A stretch of DNA of 64,000 nt from UBA3210 sp002363635 (GTDB taxonomy: Bacteria > Bacillota_I > Bacilli_A > RFN20 > CAG-449). The stretch is taken from assembly GCA_946641515.1 (NCBI GenBank), contig CAMPBT010000005.1:16272-80271 (forward strand), read 5' to 3'. The notes under the pieces were generated by a model. It was not told the DNA's origin. It was given only the letters and a program-made list of their open reading frames with translations, and made no database searches. A program made the position numbers and the translations under genes. Shown piece by piece: positions 26,556-33,654 of this stretch (position 1 is its first letter; each line of letters starts with the position of its first letter).

Positions 26556-27566
26556 ATGGCAGAAGAAAAAACAAAAGATCAGAAATTAGAAGCCACAATT
26601 AAGGATATTGAAAAATTATTCGGTAAAGGCGCAGTTATGAAGTTAGGTGAAAAACCTTCTCTTCATTTAGATGTTATTCATTCAGGTTCATTACTTATTG
26701 ATAACGCATTAGGTATTGGTGGTTATCCAAAAGGAAGAATTATTGAAATCTATGGTCCTGAATCATCAGGTAAAACAACTTTAGCATTATCTGCAGTCGC
26801 AGAATGCCAAAAGACAGGTGGTAGAGCAGCGTTCGTTGATGCAGAACACGCTATCGACCCAACATATGCTCAAACACTTGGTGTTAATATTGATGAATTA
26901 ATTCTTTCTCAACCAGACCATGGTGAACAAGCTCTTGAAATTGTTGAAATGCTCGCTAAATCTGGAGCGATTGATATTATTATTGTCGACTCTGTTGCAG
27001 CTTTAGTCCCTCAAGCAGAATTAGATGGAGAAATGACTGATAACGTTGTTGGTATGCACGCAAGACTTATGTCTAAAGCAATGAGAAAACTTGCTGGTGT
27101 ACTCGATAAATCAAATTGTACAGTTATTTTCATTAACCAATTAAGAGAAAAAGTTGGTGTTATGTATGGCAATCCAGAAGTTACTACTGGTGGTAGAGCA
27201 TTAAAGTTCTATGCTTCAGTCCGTATCGATATTAGAAAAGCTGACGCAATTAAAGAAGGCGACAAGATTGTTGGCAACACAGTTAAAGTCAAAGTCGTAA
27301 AGAATAAAGTTGCTCCTCCATTTAAATCATGTGAAGTCACTTTAATCTATGGCAAAGGCTTTGATAAAGATGCAGAAATTTTAGATATGGCATTAGAACT
27401 TGGATTTGCTAAGAAGAGTGGTTCATGGTATGAAGTTCTTGGTGAAAGAGTTGGCCAAGGAAAAGAATCTGCAGTTAACTATTTAAATGAACATCCTGAT
27501 GTTAGAGATGATGTTTACGCTCAAATTGTTGCAAAACTTCAAGAACCAACTGAATTTGATGATTAA
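26556..27566 (+). CDS. recA: Recombinase RecA
   Basis: RecA, 336 residues, forms filaments on single-stranded DNA for homologous recombination and SOS induction. It shows Walker A GPESSGKTTLA near residue 66, VDSVAALVPQAELDGEMTD near 140, and the loop region GVMYGNPEVTTGGRALKFYA near 200. Length is normal. The start has AAAGGAG 7 bases upstream. A terminator lies at 27588-27620. No LexA-type box was recognised before it. Confidence 0.98.
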   Translation: MAEEKTKDQKLEATIKDIEKLFGKGAVMKLGEKPSLHLDVIHSGSLLIDNALGIGGYPKGRIIEIYGPESSGKTTLALSAVAECQKTGGRAAFVDAEHAIDPTYAQTLGVNIDELILSQPDHGEQALEIVEMLAKSGAIDIIIVDSVAALVPQAELDGEMTDNVVGMHARLMSKAMRKLAGVLDKSNCTVIFINQLREKVGVMYGNPEVTTGGRALKFYASVRIDIRKADAIKEGDKIVGNTVKVKVVKNKVAPPFKSCEVTLIYGKGFDKDAEILDMALELGFAKKSGSWYEVLGERVGQGKESAVNYLNEHPDVRDDVYAQIVAKLQEPTEFDD

Positions 27567-27587
27567 TTAGAAAATATATGATTTTAA

Positions 27588-27620
27588 GAGGCTCACTATA
27601 GTGAGTCTTTTATTTTTTAT
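27588..27620 (+). terminator. Rho-independent terminator after recA
   Basis: Stem GGCTCAC/GTGAGTC with loop TATA, followed by TTTTATTTTTT. Confidence 0.85.
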
Positions 27621-27647
27621 TGAAAAAAGTCGATGTTTTGATATAAT
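27620..27647 (+). promoter_or_regulatory. Promoter for rny
   Basis: TTGAAA at 27620-27625 and TATAAT at 27642-27647 are separated by 16 bases. The predicted transcript has a leader of about 150 bases that includes a CTTCG/CGAAG stem at 27736-27759 and no other recognised motif. Confidence 0.7.
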
Positions 27648-27804
27648 AAAAAATGGATATAGTTAATCCAAAAAGTATATTTTAAAAATGAGATAAAACC
27701 ATTATCTTTAGTATAAAATTACTTAACCTATTTTACTTCGTTGAATCGGACTAGCGAAGATAATAAAAAAATTAGTTCATGGAATATAAAGGAGAAATAA
27801 TAAG

Positions 27805-29463
27805 ATGTGGTGGTTATATTTAATCATTGCTCTTGTCGCGTTCATTTTAGGTGGCGGACTTTTCTTTGTTTTATTTAAAACGGTATTTTCAAAACGCGCA
27901 GAAGGCGCATCAAATCAAGCAAAAAGAATTCTTGATGAAGCTAACGCTAAAGCGTTAGATATTCAAGAAACAGCAGAATTAAAAGCTAAAAAGGTTACTT
28001 ACGAAGCTGAAGAAAAAGCTCAAGACGTTGCACGTAATATTAAAGAAGAAGCACGTCGTGAAGCTCAAAGTGTCAGAGATACTGCTGACAAAGAAGCTCG
28101 TGAAAAGAAAGCAGAACTTGCTGCACAAGAAAACCGTTTAAATCAAAGAGAAGAAAACTTAGAAAGAAGAGATAATGCTCTTACTTCTAAAGAAAATGCA
28201 CTCGAACAAAAGCAAGACAATTTATCAAAGAAAATTGCAGAACAAGATGAAAAATTCTTAGCAAAACAAAAGGAATTAGATTCTAAGGCTAAAAAATTAG
28301 AAGAGAAAGAAACAACAATTGAAAATGAACTTTCTAGAGTTGCTTCATTATCTATTGAAGATGCTAAGAAAGAACTCATGGCAAAAGTTGAAGATAAGAT
28401 GGAACAAGAAGTTCTTTCTTATATGAAAAATAGAGAAGAAGAAGCTAAAGAAGAAGCTGAAGCAAAAGCAAAAGACATCTTAGGTCTTGCTATTGATAAA
28501 TATTCTCAAGAAGTTGTTTCAGAAAGAACAGTCTCATCAGTTGCTTTACCTTCAGACGAAATGAAGGGAAGAATCATTGGTAGAGAAGGTAGAAACATTA
28601 GAACACTCGAACAGATGCTTGGTGTTGATATCATTATTGATGATACTCCAGAAGTCATCACTGTTTCTTGCTTTGACCCAATTAGAAGAGAAACAGCTAG
28701 ACTTGCTTTAGAATTATTAATTAAAGACGGTAGAATTCAACCAGGTAGAATTGAAGAAGTAGTTGAAAAAGCAAAGGCTGAAGTTGCTAAATCAATTCAC
28801 GAAGCTGGTATTAATACAGCATTCAATTTAGGCTTACCAAGAATTAACAAAGAATTACTCGATTATATCGGAAGACTTAAATACAGAACTTCATATGGAC
28901 AAAACGTTCTTGACCATTCAATTCAAGTCGCTCACTTATGTGGAATTATGGCTAGTGAACTTGGTCTTGATGTTAAGCTCGCTCAAAGATGTGGCTTATT
29001 ACATGATGTCGGTAAATCATGTGATTTTGAAATGGAAGGATCACATATTGAACTTGGCGTTAGACTTGCTAAAAAGTATGGTGAAGATGACATTGTTATT
29101 AACGCAATTGAAGCTCACCATGGCGAAGTTGAAGCTAAGTCAGTTTATGCACATTTAGTTATTGCAGCAGATACATTATCAGCAGCAAGACCTGGTGCAA
29201 GATCTGAAACATTAGAAAATTACATCAAGAGACTTGAAGACTTAGAAGCAATTTGTAAGTCATTTGATGGAGTTAAAAACTCATTTGCAATGCAATCAGG
29301 TAGAGAATTACGTGTTATGGTAGAACCAGACAAAGTTAATGACCTCGATGCTTACAAGATGGCACGCGAAATTAAGGATAAGATTGAACAAACTATGACA
29401 TATCCTGGTCAAATTAAGGTCGCTGTCATTAGAGAATTACGCGCAGAAGAAACTGCAAAATAA
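27805..29463 (+). CDS. rny: Ribonuclease Y
   Basis: RNase Y, 552 residues, is the main endonuclease starting mRNA decay in Bacilli. It has an N-terminal membrane anchor (residues 3-25), a long charged coiled coil to about residue 230, a KH RNA-binding domain around GRIIGREGRNIRTLEQ near 255, and an HD domain with LLHDVGKS near 402. A glycine-rich pattern typical of the family's C-terminus (RELRVMVEPDKVND) is present. It is about 30 residues longer than the Bacillus protein because of the coiled coil. The start has AAAGGAG 11 bases upstream. It heads rny-ymdB-miaB-ymcA; YmdB and YmcA are both known to affect RNase Y in Bacillus. Confidence 0.97.
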   Translation: MWWLYLIIALVAFILGGGLFFVLFKTVFSKRAEGASNQAKRILDEANAKALDIQETAELKAKKVTYEAEEKAQDVARNIKEEARREAQSVRDTADKEAREKKAELAAQENRLNQREENLERRDNALTSKENALEQKQDNLSKKIAEQDEKFLAKQKELDSKAKKLEEKETTIENELSRVASLSIEDAKKELMAKVEDKMEQEVLSYMKNREEEAKEEAEAKAKDILGLAIDKYSQEVVSERTVSSVALPSDEMKGRIIGREGRNIRTLEQMLGVDIIIDDTPEVITVSCFDPIRRETARLALELLIKDGRIQPGRIEEVVEKAKAEVAKSIHEAGINTAFNLGLPRINKELLDYIGRLKYRTSYGQNVLDHSIQVAHLCGIMASELGLDVKLAQRCGLLHDVGKSCDFEMEGSHIELGVRLAKKYGEDDIVINAIEAHHGEVEAKSVYAHLVIAADTLSAARPGARSETLENYIKRLEDLEAICKSFDGVKNSFAMQSGRELRVMVEPDKVNDLDAYKMAREIKDKIEQTMTYPGQIKVAVIRELRAEETAK

Positions 29464-29480
29464 AACTTATTTTTAATGGG

Positions 29481-29506
29481 GAGACATGTATGTGTCTCTC
29501 TTTGCT
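29481..29506 (+). terminator. Weak hairpin between rny and ymdB
   Basis: GAGACA/TGTCTC with a 6-base loop is followed by only a few T residues. It may reduce rather than stop transcription into ymdB. Confidence 0.35.
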
Positions 29507-29524
29507 TGTTTTAAGGAGGTAAAA

Positions 29525-30343
29525 ATGGACATACTTTTTATCGGTGATATCGTTGGTAAATTAGGTAGAGAAGTCGTAAATAAGATGATTGATGAAATCA
29601 CTTCATCACGTCCTATTGACTTTATTATTGCCAATGGTGAAAACGCGACTCATGGTAAAGGATTAATTGAATCTCACTTTAATTATTTAGTAGATTCAGG
29701 TATTGATGTAGTCACTTTAGGTAACCATTATGCTGCAAAAAGAGAAATCTTTAAGTACATTGATTCTTACGATAATTTGATTAGACCGAGTAACCTCCAC
29801 GACTCAATTCCAGGGGTTGGCACAAATATTTTTAACTGCAATGGTGTAAAGATTAGAGTTACTAATATGCTTGGTAGAGTCTATATGTCTGATTTAGTTA
29901 AAAACCCATTTGATGATTTACAAAGAATTATTAATGAGGAAGAAAAAGCAGATATCCATATCGTTGATTTCCATGCAGAAGCTACTGGAGAAAAATATGC
30001 TTTAGCATATGCTTTCGATGGTCAAATCAGCGCATTGATTGGAACTCATACACATGTTCAAACTGCAGATGCTAGAATCCTTGAAAAAGGCACTGGTTAT
30101 ATGTCAGATGTTGGTATGTGCGGACCTTATAACGGAATCCTTGGTACAAGAAAAGAAGATGTCATCAATAAATCTTGGACAGGTATTCCTACAGTATTCA
30201 ATACTGTGGAAGAAGATGATGCAGTATTCTCTGCAGTAATCTTAAAATTTGATGATGGTACAAATGAATGTATTGGTTTAGAACCAGTTTATAAAGTAGT
30301 AAGTTATCAAGATTTAAATGATGACGATGAAGAAGAGGAGTAA
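29525..30343 (+). CDS. ymdB: YmdB-family metallophosphoesterase (2',3'-cyclic-nucleotide phosphodiesterase)
   Basis: A 272-residue protein of the YmdB family, a dinuclear-metal phosphodiesterase. Metal-binding motifs are visible: FIGDIVGKLGRE near residue 6, NGENATHGKG near 40, TLGNHYAAKRE near 66, DFHAEATGEK near 148 and GTHTHVQTADA near 178. In Bacillus YmdB acts on cyclic nucleotides and modulates RNase Y and developmental switching. The frame extends upstream, but the ATG at 29525 follows the strong AAGGAGGT by 4 bases and begins with the conserved MDILFIGDIVG. It lies directly after rny, as in Bacillus. Confidence 0.94.
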   Translation: MDILFIGDIVGKLGREVVNKMIDEITSSRPIDFIIANGENATHGKGLIESHFNYLVDSGIDVVTLGNHYAAKREIFKYIDSYDNLIRPSNLHDSIPGVGTNIFNCNGVKIRVTNMLGRVYMSDLVKNPFDDLQRIINEEEKADIHIVDFHAEATGEKYALAYAFDGQISALIGTHTHVQTADARILEKGTGYMSDVGMCGPYNGILGTRKEDVINKSWTGIPTVFNTVEEDDAVFSAVILKFDDGTNECIGLEPVYKVVSYQDLNDDDEEEE

Positions 30344-30345
30344 TT

Positions 30346-31794
30346 ATGGCAAAGAAATTAAAAATTGAATCTTTACCTGATTTAAAAGAAGCTGCAAGAA
30401 GAAACTTAAAGGAAGCAACAGTTTTCTCAAAAGAAGATATTGTCATTCCTTCAAGACTTAAAATGCTTGCGCAAGGTAAGAAATATTTCGTAAGAACTTA
30501 TGGATGTCAGGCTAACGTTGTTGACTCAGAAAATATCGAAGGTATTTTACTTGAAATCGGTTATACAAAGGTTGATGATCCACTTGATGCTGATATTGTT
30601 ATTTTAAATACATGTGCAGTTAGAGAAAACGCTGAAGATAAAGTTTTCGGTGAAGTCGGTGCTTTAAAGAGATTAAAGAATGAAAACCCAGATGCTCTCA
30701 TTGCAATTTCAGGTTGTATGACTCAAGAACCACATATTGTTGAAATGATTAAGAAGAAATATCCTCAAGTTGATATTTGTTTCGGTACACATAACATCAA
30801 TAGATTACCTCAATTAATTTTACGTTCAATTGAACAACATATTCGTATTATTGAAGTCTTCTCTAAAGAAGGTGAAGTTATCGAACATATTCCAACACAT
30901 AGAGAAGATAGAATCAAAGCATTCGTCAATATTATGTATGGATGTAATAAATTCTGTACATACTGTATTGTTCCTTATACAAGAGGTAAAGAACGTTCAA
31001 GAAAGATGGAAGACATCTTAGATGAATGTAAGAAGCTTGTTGAAGAAGGATATATGGAAATCACTTTACTTGGCCAAAACGTCAACGCTTATGGACAAGA
31101 TTTAAATTTAGGATATGACTTTGCAGATTTACTTGAAGAAGTCGCTAAACTTGGTATTCCTAGATTAAGATTTACTACTTCTCATCCTTGGAACTTCACA
31201 GATGATATGTTTAAGGCTATTGCAAAATATCCAAACATCATGCCTTATATTCATTTACCATTACAATCAGGTTCTGATGAAATCTTAAGAAAGATGGGTA
31301 GAAGATATACTCAAGCTGAATATTTAGATCTTGTTAGAAGATTAAGAGAAATCATTCCTAATGTTGCCTTATCAACAGATATTATTGTTGGTTTCCCTAA
31401 CGAAAGTGATGAGGACTTTGAAGAAACATTAAAAGTAGTTAGACAAGCTAACTATGATTCAGCATTTACTTTCATCTATTCACCTAGAGAAGGTACACCT
31501 GCTGCAAAGATGGAAGATAAGATTTCTATGGATACAAAACATGAAAGATTCAATAGATTAATCAAAGAATTAACTCCATCATTTGAAGCTAACGCTCAAA
31601 AATATGTAGGTAAAATTGTTCCTGTTCTTGTTGAAGGTGCTTCTAAGAAAGATGAAGGCATGTTAACAGGTTATTCAGATACAAATAAATTAATCAACTT
31701 CAAAGGTGATCCAAAACACGTTGGTAAAATTGTTAACGTAAAAATCACTGAATCTCACACATTCTCATTACTTGGAGAAGAGGTTGATGAATAA
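30346..31794 (+). CDS. miaB: tRNA-2-methylthio-N6-dimethylallyladenosine synthase MiaB
   Basis: A 482-residue radical-SAM enzyme that adds methylthio to i6A at position 37 of tRNAs reading U-starting codons. The N-terminal UPF0004 domain has cysteines in RTYGCQANVVDSE, LNTCAVRENA and ISGCMTQEP (near residues 50, 87 and 123). The radical-SAM cluster is CNKFCTYC near 203. A C-terminal TRAM domain covers about residues 415-475. The start has GAGGAG 6 bases upstream. MiaB modifies the product of MiaA, encoded at 38132. Gene order is as in Bacillus. Confidence 0.96.
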   Translation: MAKKLKIESLPDLKEAARRNLKEATVFSKEDIVIPSRLKMLAQGKKYFVRTYGCQANVVDSENIEGILLEIGYTKVDDPLDADIVILNTCAVRENAEDKVFGEVGALKRLKNENPDALIAISGCMTQEPHIVEMIKKKYPQVDICFGTHNINRLPQLILRSIEQHIRIIEVFSKEGEVIEHIPTHREDRIKAFVNIMYGCNKFCTYCIVPYTRGKERSRKMEDILDECKKLVEEGYMEITLLGQNVNAYGQDLNLGYDFADLLEEVAKLGIPRLRFTTSHPWNFTDDMFKAIAKYPNIMPYIHLPLQSGSDEILRKMGRRYTQAEYLDLVRRLREIIPNVALSTDIIVGFPNESDEDFEETLKVVRQANYDSAFTFIYSPREGTPAAKMEDKISMDTKHERFNRLIKELTPSFEANAQKYVGKIVPVLVEGASKKDEGMLTGYSDTNKLINFKGDPKHVGKIVNVKITESHTFSLLGEEVDE

Positions 31795-32101
31795 AGAACT
31801 TCAAGATAAATTAGATGAATTTATCAAAGACTTTCTAAATCAAAGTGAAGTTAAACAATACTTCCTTTTAAAGAAAGAGTTAGAAACGTCTAAAGAGTTT
31901 AAAGAACTTAATAAAGAAGTTGTAAAAACTCAAAAAGAAATGTCATTATCTTTAGGTACTTCTAAGTATGAAGAAAACAAAGCTAAGTACTTAAAAGCGA
32001 AAGAAAAATATGACAACTTTCCTTCATTTGTCAATTTTAAAGTTGCGCAAGAAGAAGTTTCTTATCTCTTAAATGAATTAGAAAGAAGAATTAAAAACTA
32101 A
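31787..32101 (+). CDS. ymcA: YmcA/YlbF family protein (RNase Y regulator)
   Basis: A 104-residue all-helical protein with the YmcA/YlbF (Com_YlbF) pattern of charged, coiled-coil-like helices, including KELETSKEFKELNKEV near residue 33 and ending in LLNELERRIKN. In Bacillus YmcA, YlbF and YaaT form a complex that steers RNase Y toward operon mRNAs. YmcA is assigned by its place directly after miaB. The ATG at 31787 overlaps the miaB end by 8 bases and has GGAGAAGAGG just upstream. A terminator starts at its stop codon. Confidence 0.85.
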   Translation: MNKELQDKLDEFIKDFLNQSEVKQYFLLKKELETSKEFKELNKEVVKTQKEMSLSLGTSKYEENKAKYLKAKEKYDNFPSFVNFKVAQEEVSYLLNELERRIKN

Positions 32102-32131
32102 ATCTCTAGAATAAAAATCTAGAGATTTTTT
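32101..32131 (+). terminator. Rho-independent terminator after ymcA
   Basis: A perfect 10-bp stem AATCTCTAGA/TCTAGAGATT with a 7-base loop is followed by TTTT. Confidence 0.9.
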
Positions 32132-32290
32132 GCTTAAAAAACCCCAACAAATAGGAGTATCCTCCTATAAGTAGAGATAAAAATTAAAAATCGTAGAGAG
32201 GTTTTTCCCTCCTCTATTATCGCTACTAGAAGTGTAGAAAAACATACTATTGAATTAATTCAAATAGTATGTAATTATTTTTAACGTAAA
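32132..32290. other. Intergenic hairpin cluster, possible small RNA
   Basis: Three more hairpins follow the ymcA terminator: ATAGGAG/CTCCTAT (32151-32168), TAGAG-AGG/CC-CTCTA (32194-32216) and a 12-bp imperfect stem CATACTATTGAA (32243-32271) with a T-rich end. No open frame of note is present. It could be a small non-coding RNA or the leader of the glycosyltransferase gene. No promoter was recognised. Confidence 0.35.
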
Positions 32291-32321
32291 TATTTATAGT
32301 TTTACTATGAAAGGATTTTAT

Positions 32322-33530
32322 ATGAACAATCAATATCTTATTTCGGTTATCATTCCTGTATACAATTCAGAAAATACCTTAGATAGATGCTTAGGAAGCA
32401 TCATTAACCAAACTTATAAAAACTTAGAAATTATTATTATCAATGATGGATCAAAAGATAATTCATTAGAAAAGATTAAAGAATATCAAAATAAAGATTC
32501 TAGAATTGTTTTCTTTAGTCAAGAAAATCACGGAGTGTCAAATGCTAGAAACCAGGGCTTAAAACATGTTCATGGTGACTTTGTTCAATTCGTTGATGCA
32601 GATGATGATTTAGATTTAGATTATTTTAGACAACAATTAGATCTCATTATTAAAAATGATGCTGATATGGCAATTTGTAATAATGACCATCCATTCTTCT
32701 ATACAACATTTACTGATAGAGTTTACGATATGACTAAGAAAGAAGACTTCTTAGAATTCTATCAACATACATTCGCGGCAACTTTACCTTGGAATAAATT
32801 AATCAGAGCAGAAGCTGTTAAAGATGTTCACTTTGTTGAAGAAGTTTCTTTCTGTGAAGATGAATTATTCTTCTGTTCTATTGCAAAGAATATAAAGAAA
32901 ATAGTTTCTAATTCTAAAGTTTTATACCATTACTATATTGCAAAGTCAGATGATAACAATTCTGCAATTGTAAATATTGTTAAATCATCTAAGTTCTGGG
33001 AAAATAAATCATCTTTCTATTACAAAGGATTATTATGTATTCCTTTTAGAAGAGAATACTTCCAAGATGCTATCGATAAAAAGGAAATTCCTTTTGATGA
33101 TGTTAACGAATTACTTTATAGAAGAGTCTTTGATTTTACATTCTATCAATATGCAGTTTATGCAGGATTCAATATCCCTGAAGAATGTATGTGCCAAGAA
33201 ATGATTAATATCTTTACTGATAAGAACTTCATTGCATCAGTTAAAGATCAAGAAAGATATGGCTTAAGATTTATTGATTTTAATTCTGATGATTACATTG
33301 AAAAAGTTAAAAAACTTAACCATTACATCTATACTTCATACCAGGATATCTATTCAAATCATTTAGATTTACATGCGACAATTTGTGCAATCTCAATTTT
33401 TGTTAAGATGTTCGTTGAAGATATTAAAGATGTCAATTCAGTTAACTGGCTTAACAAACTTGAAAAAGCTTTAATTAACAACTCTACTAACGAAGCAAAA
33501 TACGTTAATAAATTATTCTCAAGTAAATAA
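32322..33530 (+). CDS. Family 2 glycosyltransferase
   Basis: This 402-residue protein has an N-terminal GT-A domain of family 2: SVIIPVYNSENTLDRCLGSI at residue 7, IINDGSKDNSLEKI near 37, and the metal-binding FVDADDDLDLDYF near 89. The C-terminal half (about 210-402) has no motif I recognise. Such enzymes transfer sugars to lipids, polysaccharides or proteins. The acceptor is unknown. An in-frame ATG at 32307 exists, but the ATG at 32322 is preferred because GAAAGGA ends 7 bases before it. It is a single gene between two terminators, inserted between ymcA and mutS, which are neighbours in Bacillus. Confidence 0.88.
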   Translation: MNNQYLISVIIPVYNSENTLDRCLGSIINQTYKNLEIIIINDGSKDNSLEKIKEYQNKDSRIVFFSQENHGVSNARNQGLKHVHGDFVQFVDADDDLDLDYFRQQLDLIIKNDADMAICNNDHPFFYTTFTDRVYDMTKKEDFLEFYQHTFAATLPWNKLIRAEAVKDVHFVEEVSFCEDELFFCSIAKNIKKIVSNSKVLYHYYIAKSDDNNSAIVNIVKSSKFWENKSSFYYKGLLCIPFRREYFQDAIDKKEIPFDDVNELLYRRVFDFTFYQYAVYAGFNIPEECMCQEMINIFTDKNFIASVKDQERYGLRFIDFNSDDYIEKVKKLNHYIYTSYQDIYSNHLDLHATICAISIFVKMFVEDIKDVNSVNWLNKLEKALINNSTNEAKYVNKLFSSK

Positions 33531-33552
33531 CATTTATTTTTAGAAAATTCAG

Positions 33553-33590
33553 ATCTCTAAAAGAGCGATATCTTTTAGAGATTTTTTTAT
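33553..33590 (+). terminator. Strong terminator after the glycosyltransferase gene
   Basis: A perfect 12-bp stem (33553-33564 with 33571-33582), loop GCGATA, is followed by TTTTTTTATTT. Confidence 0.92.
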
Positions 33591-33605
33591 TTGAGGGGTA
33601 CTAAA

Positions 33606-33635
33606 TAGATAATATTTAATATATAATATTATCTA
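33606..33635. repeat. 11-bp inverted repeat overlapping the mutS promoter
   Basis: TAGATAATATT (33606-33616) and AATATTATCTA (33625-33635) are exact reverse complements. A TATAAT at 33622-33627 lies inside, so the repeat may be an operator for mutS-mutL-miaA. Confidence 0.5.
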
Positions 33636-33654
33636 AATTGGAGAGGTTTTACTT

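Noticed and set aside
27653..27685. 10-codon frame in the rny leader
   Set aside because: It has no Shine-Dalgarno and no conserved feature, so it is probably chance.
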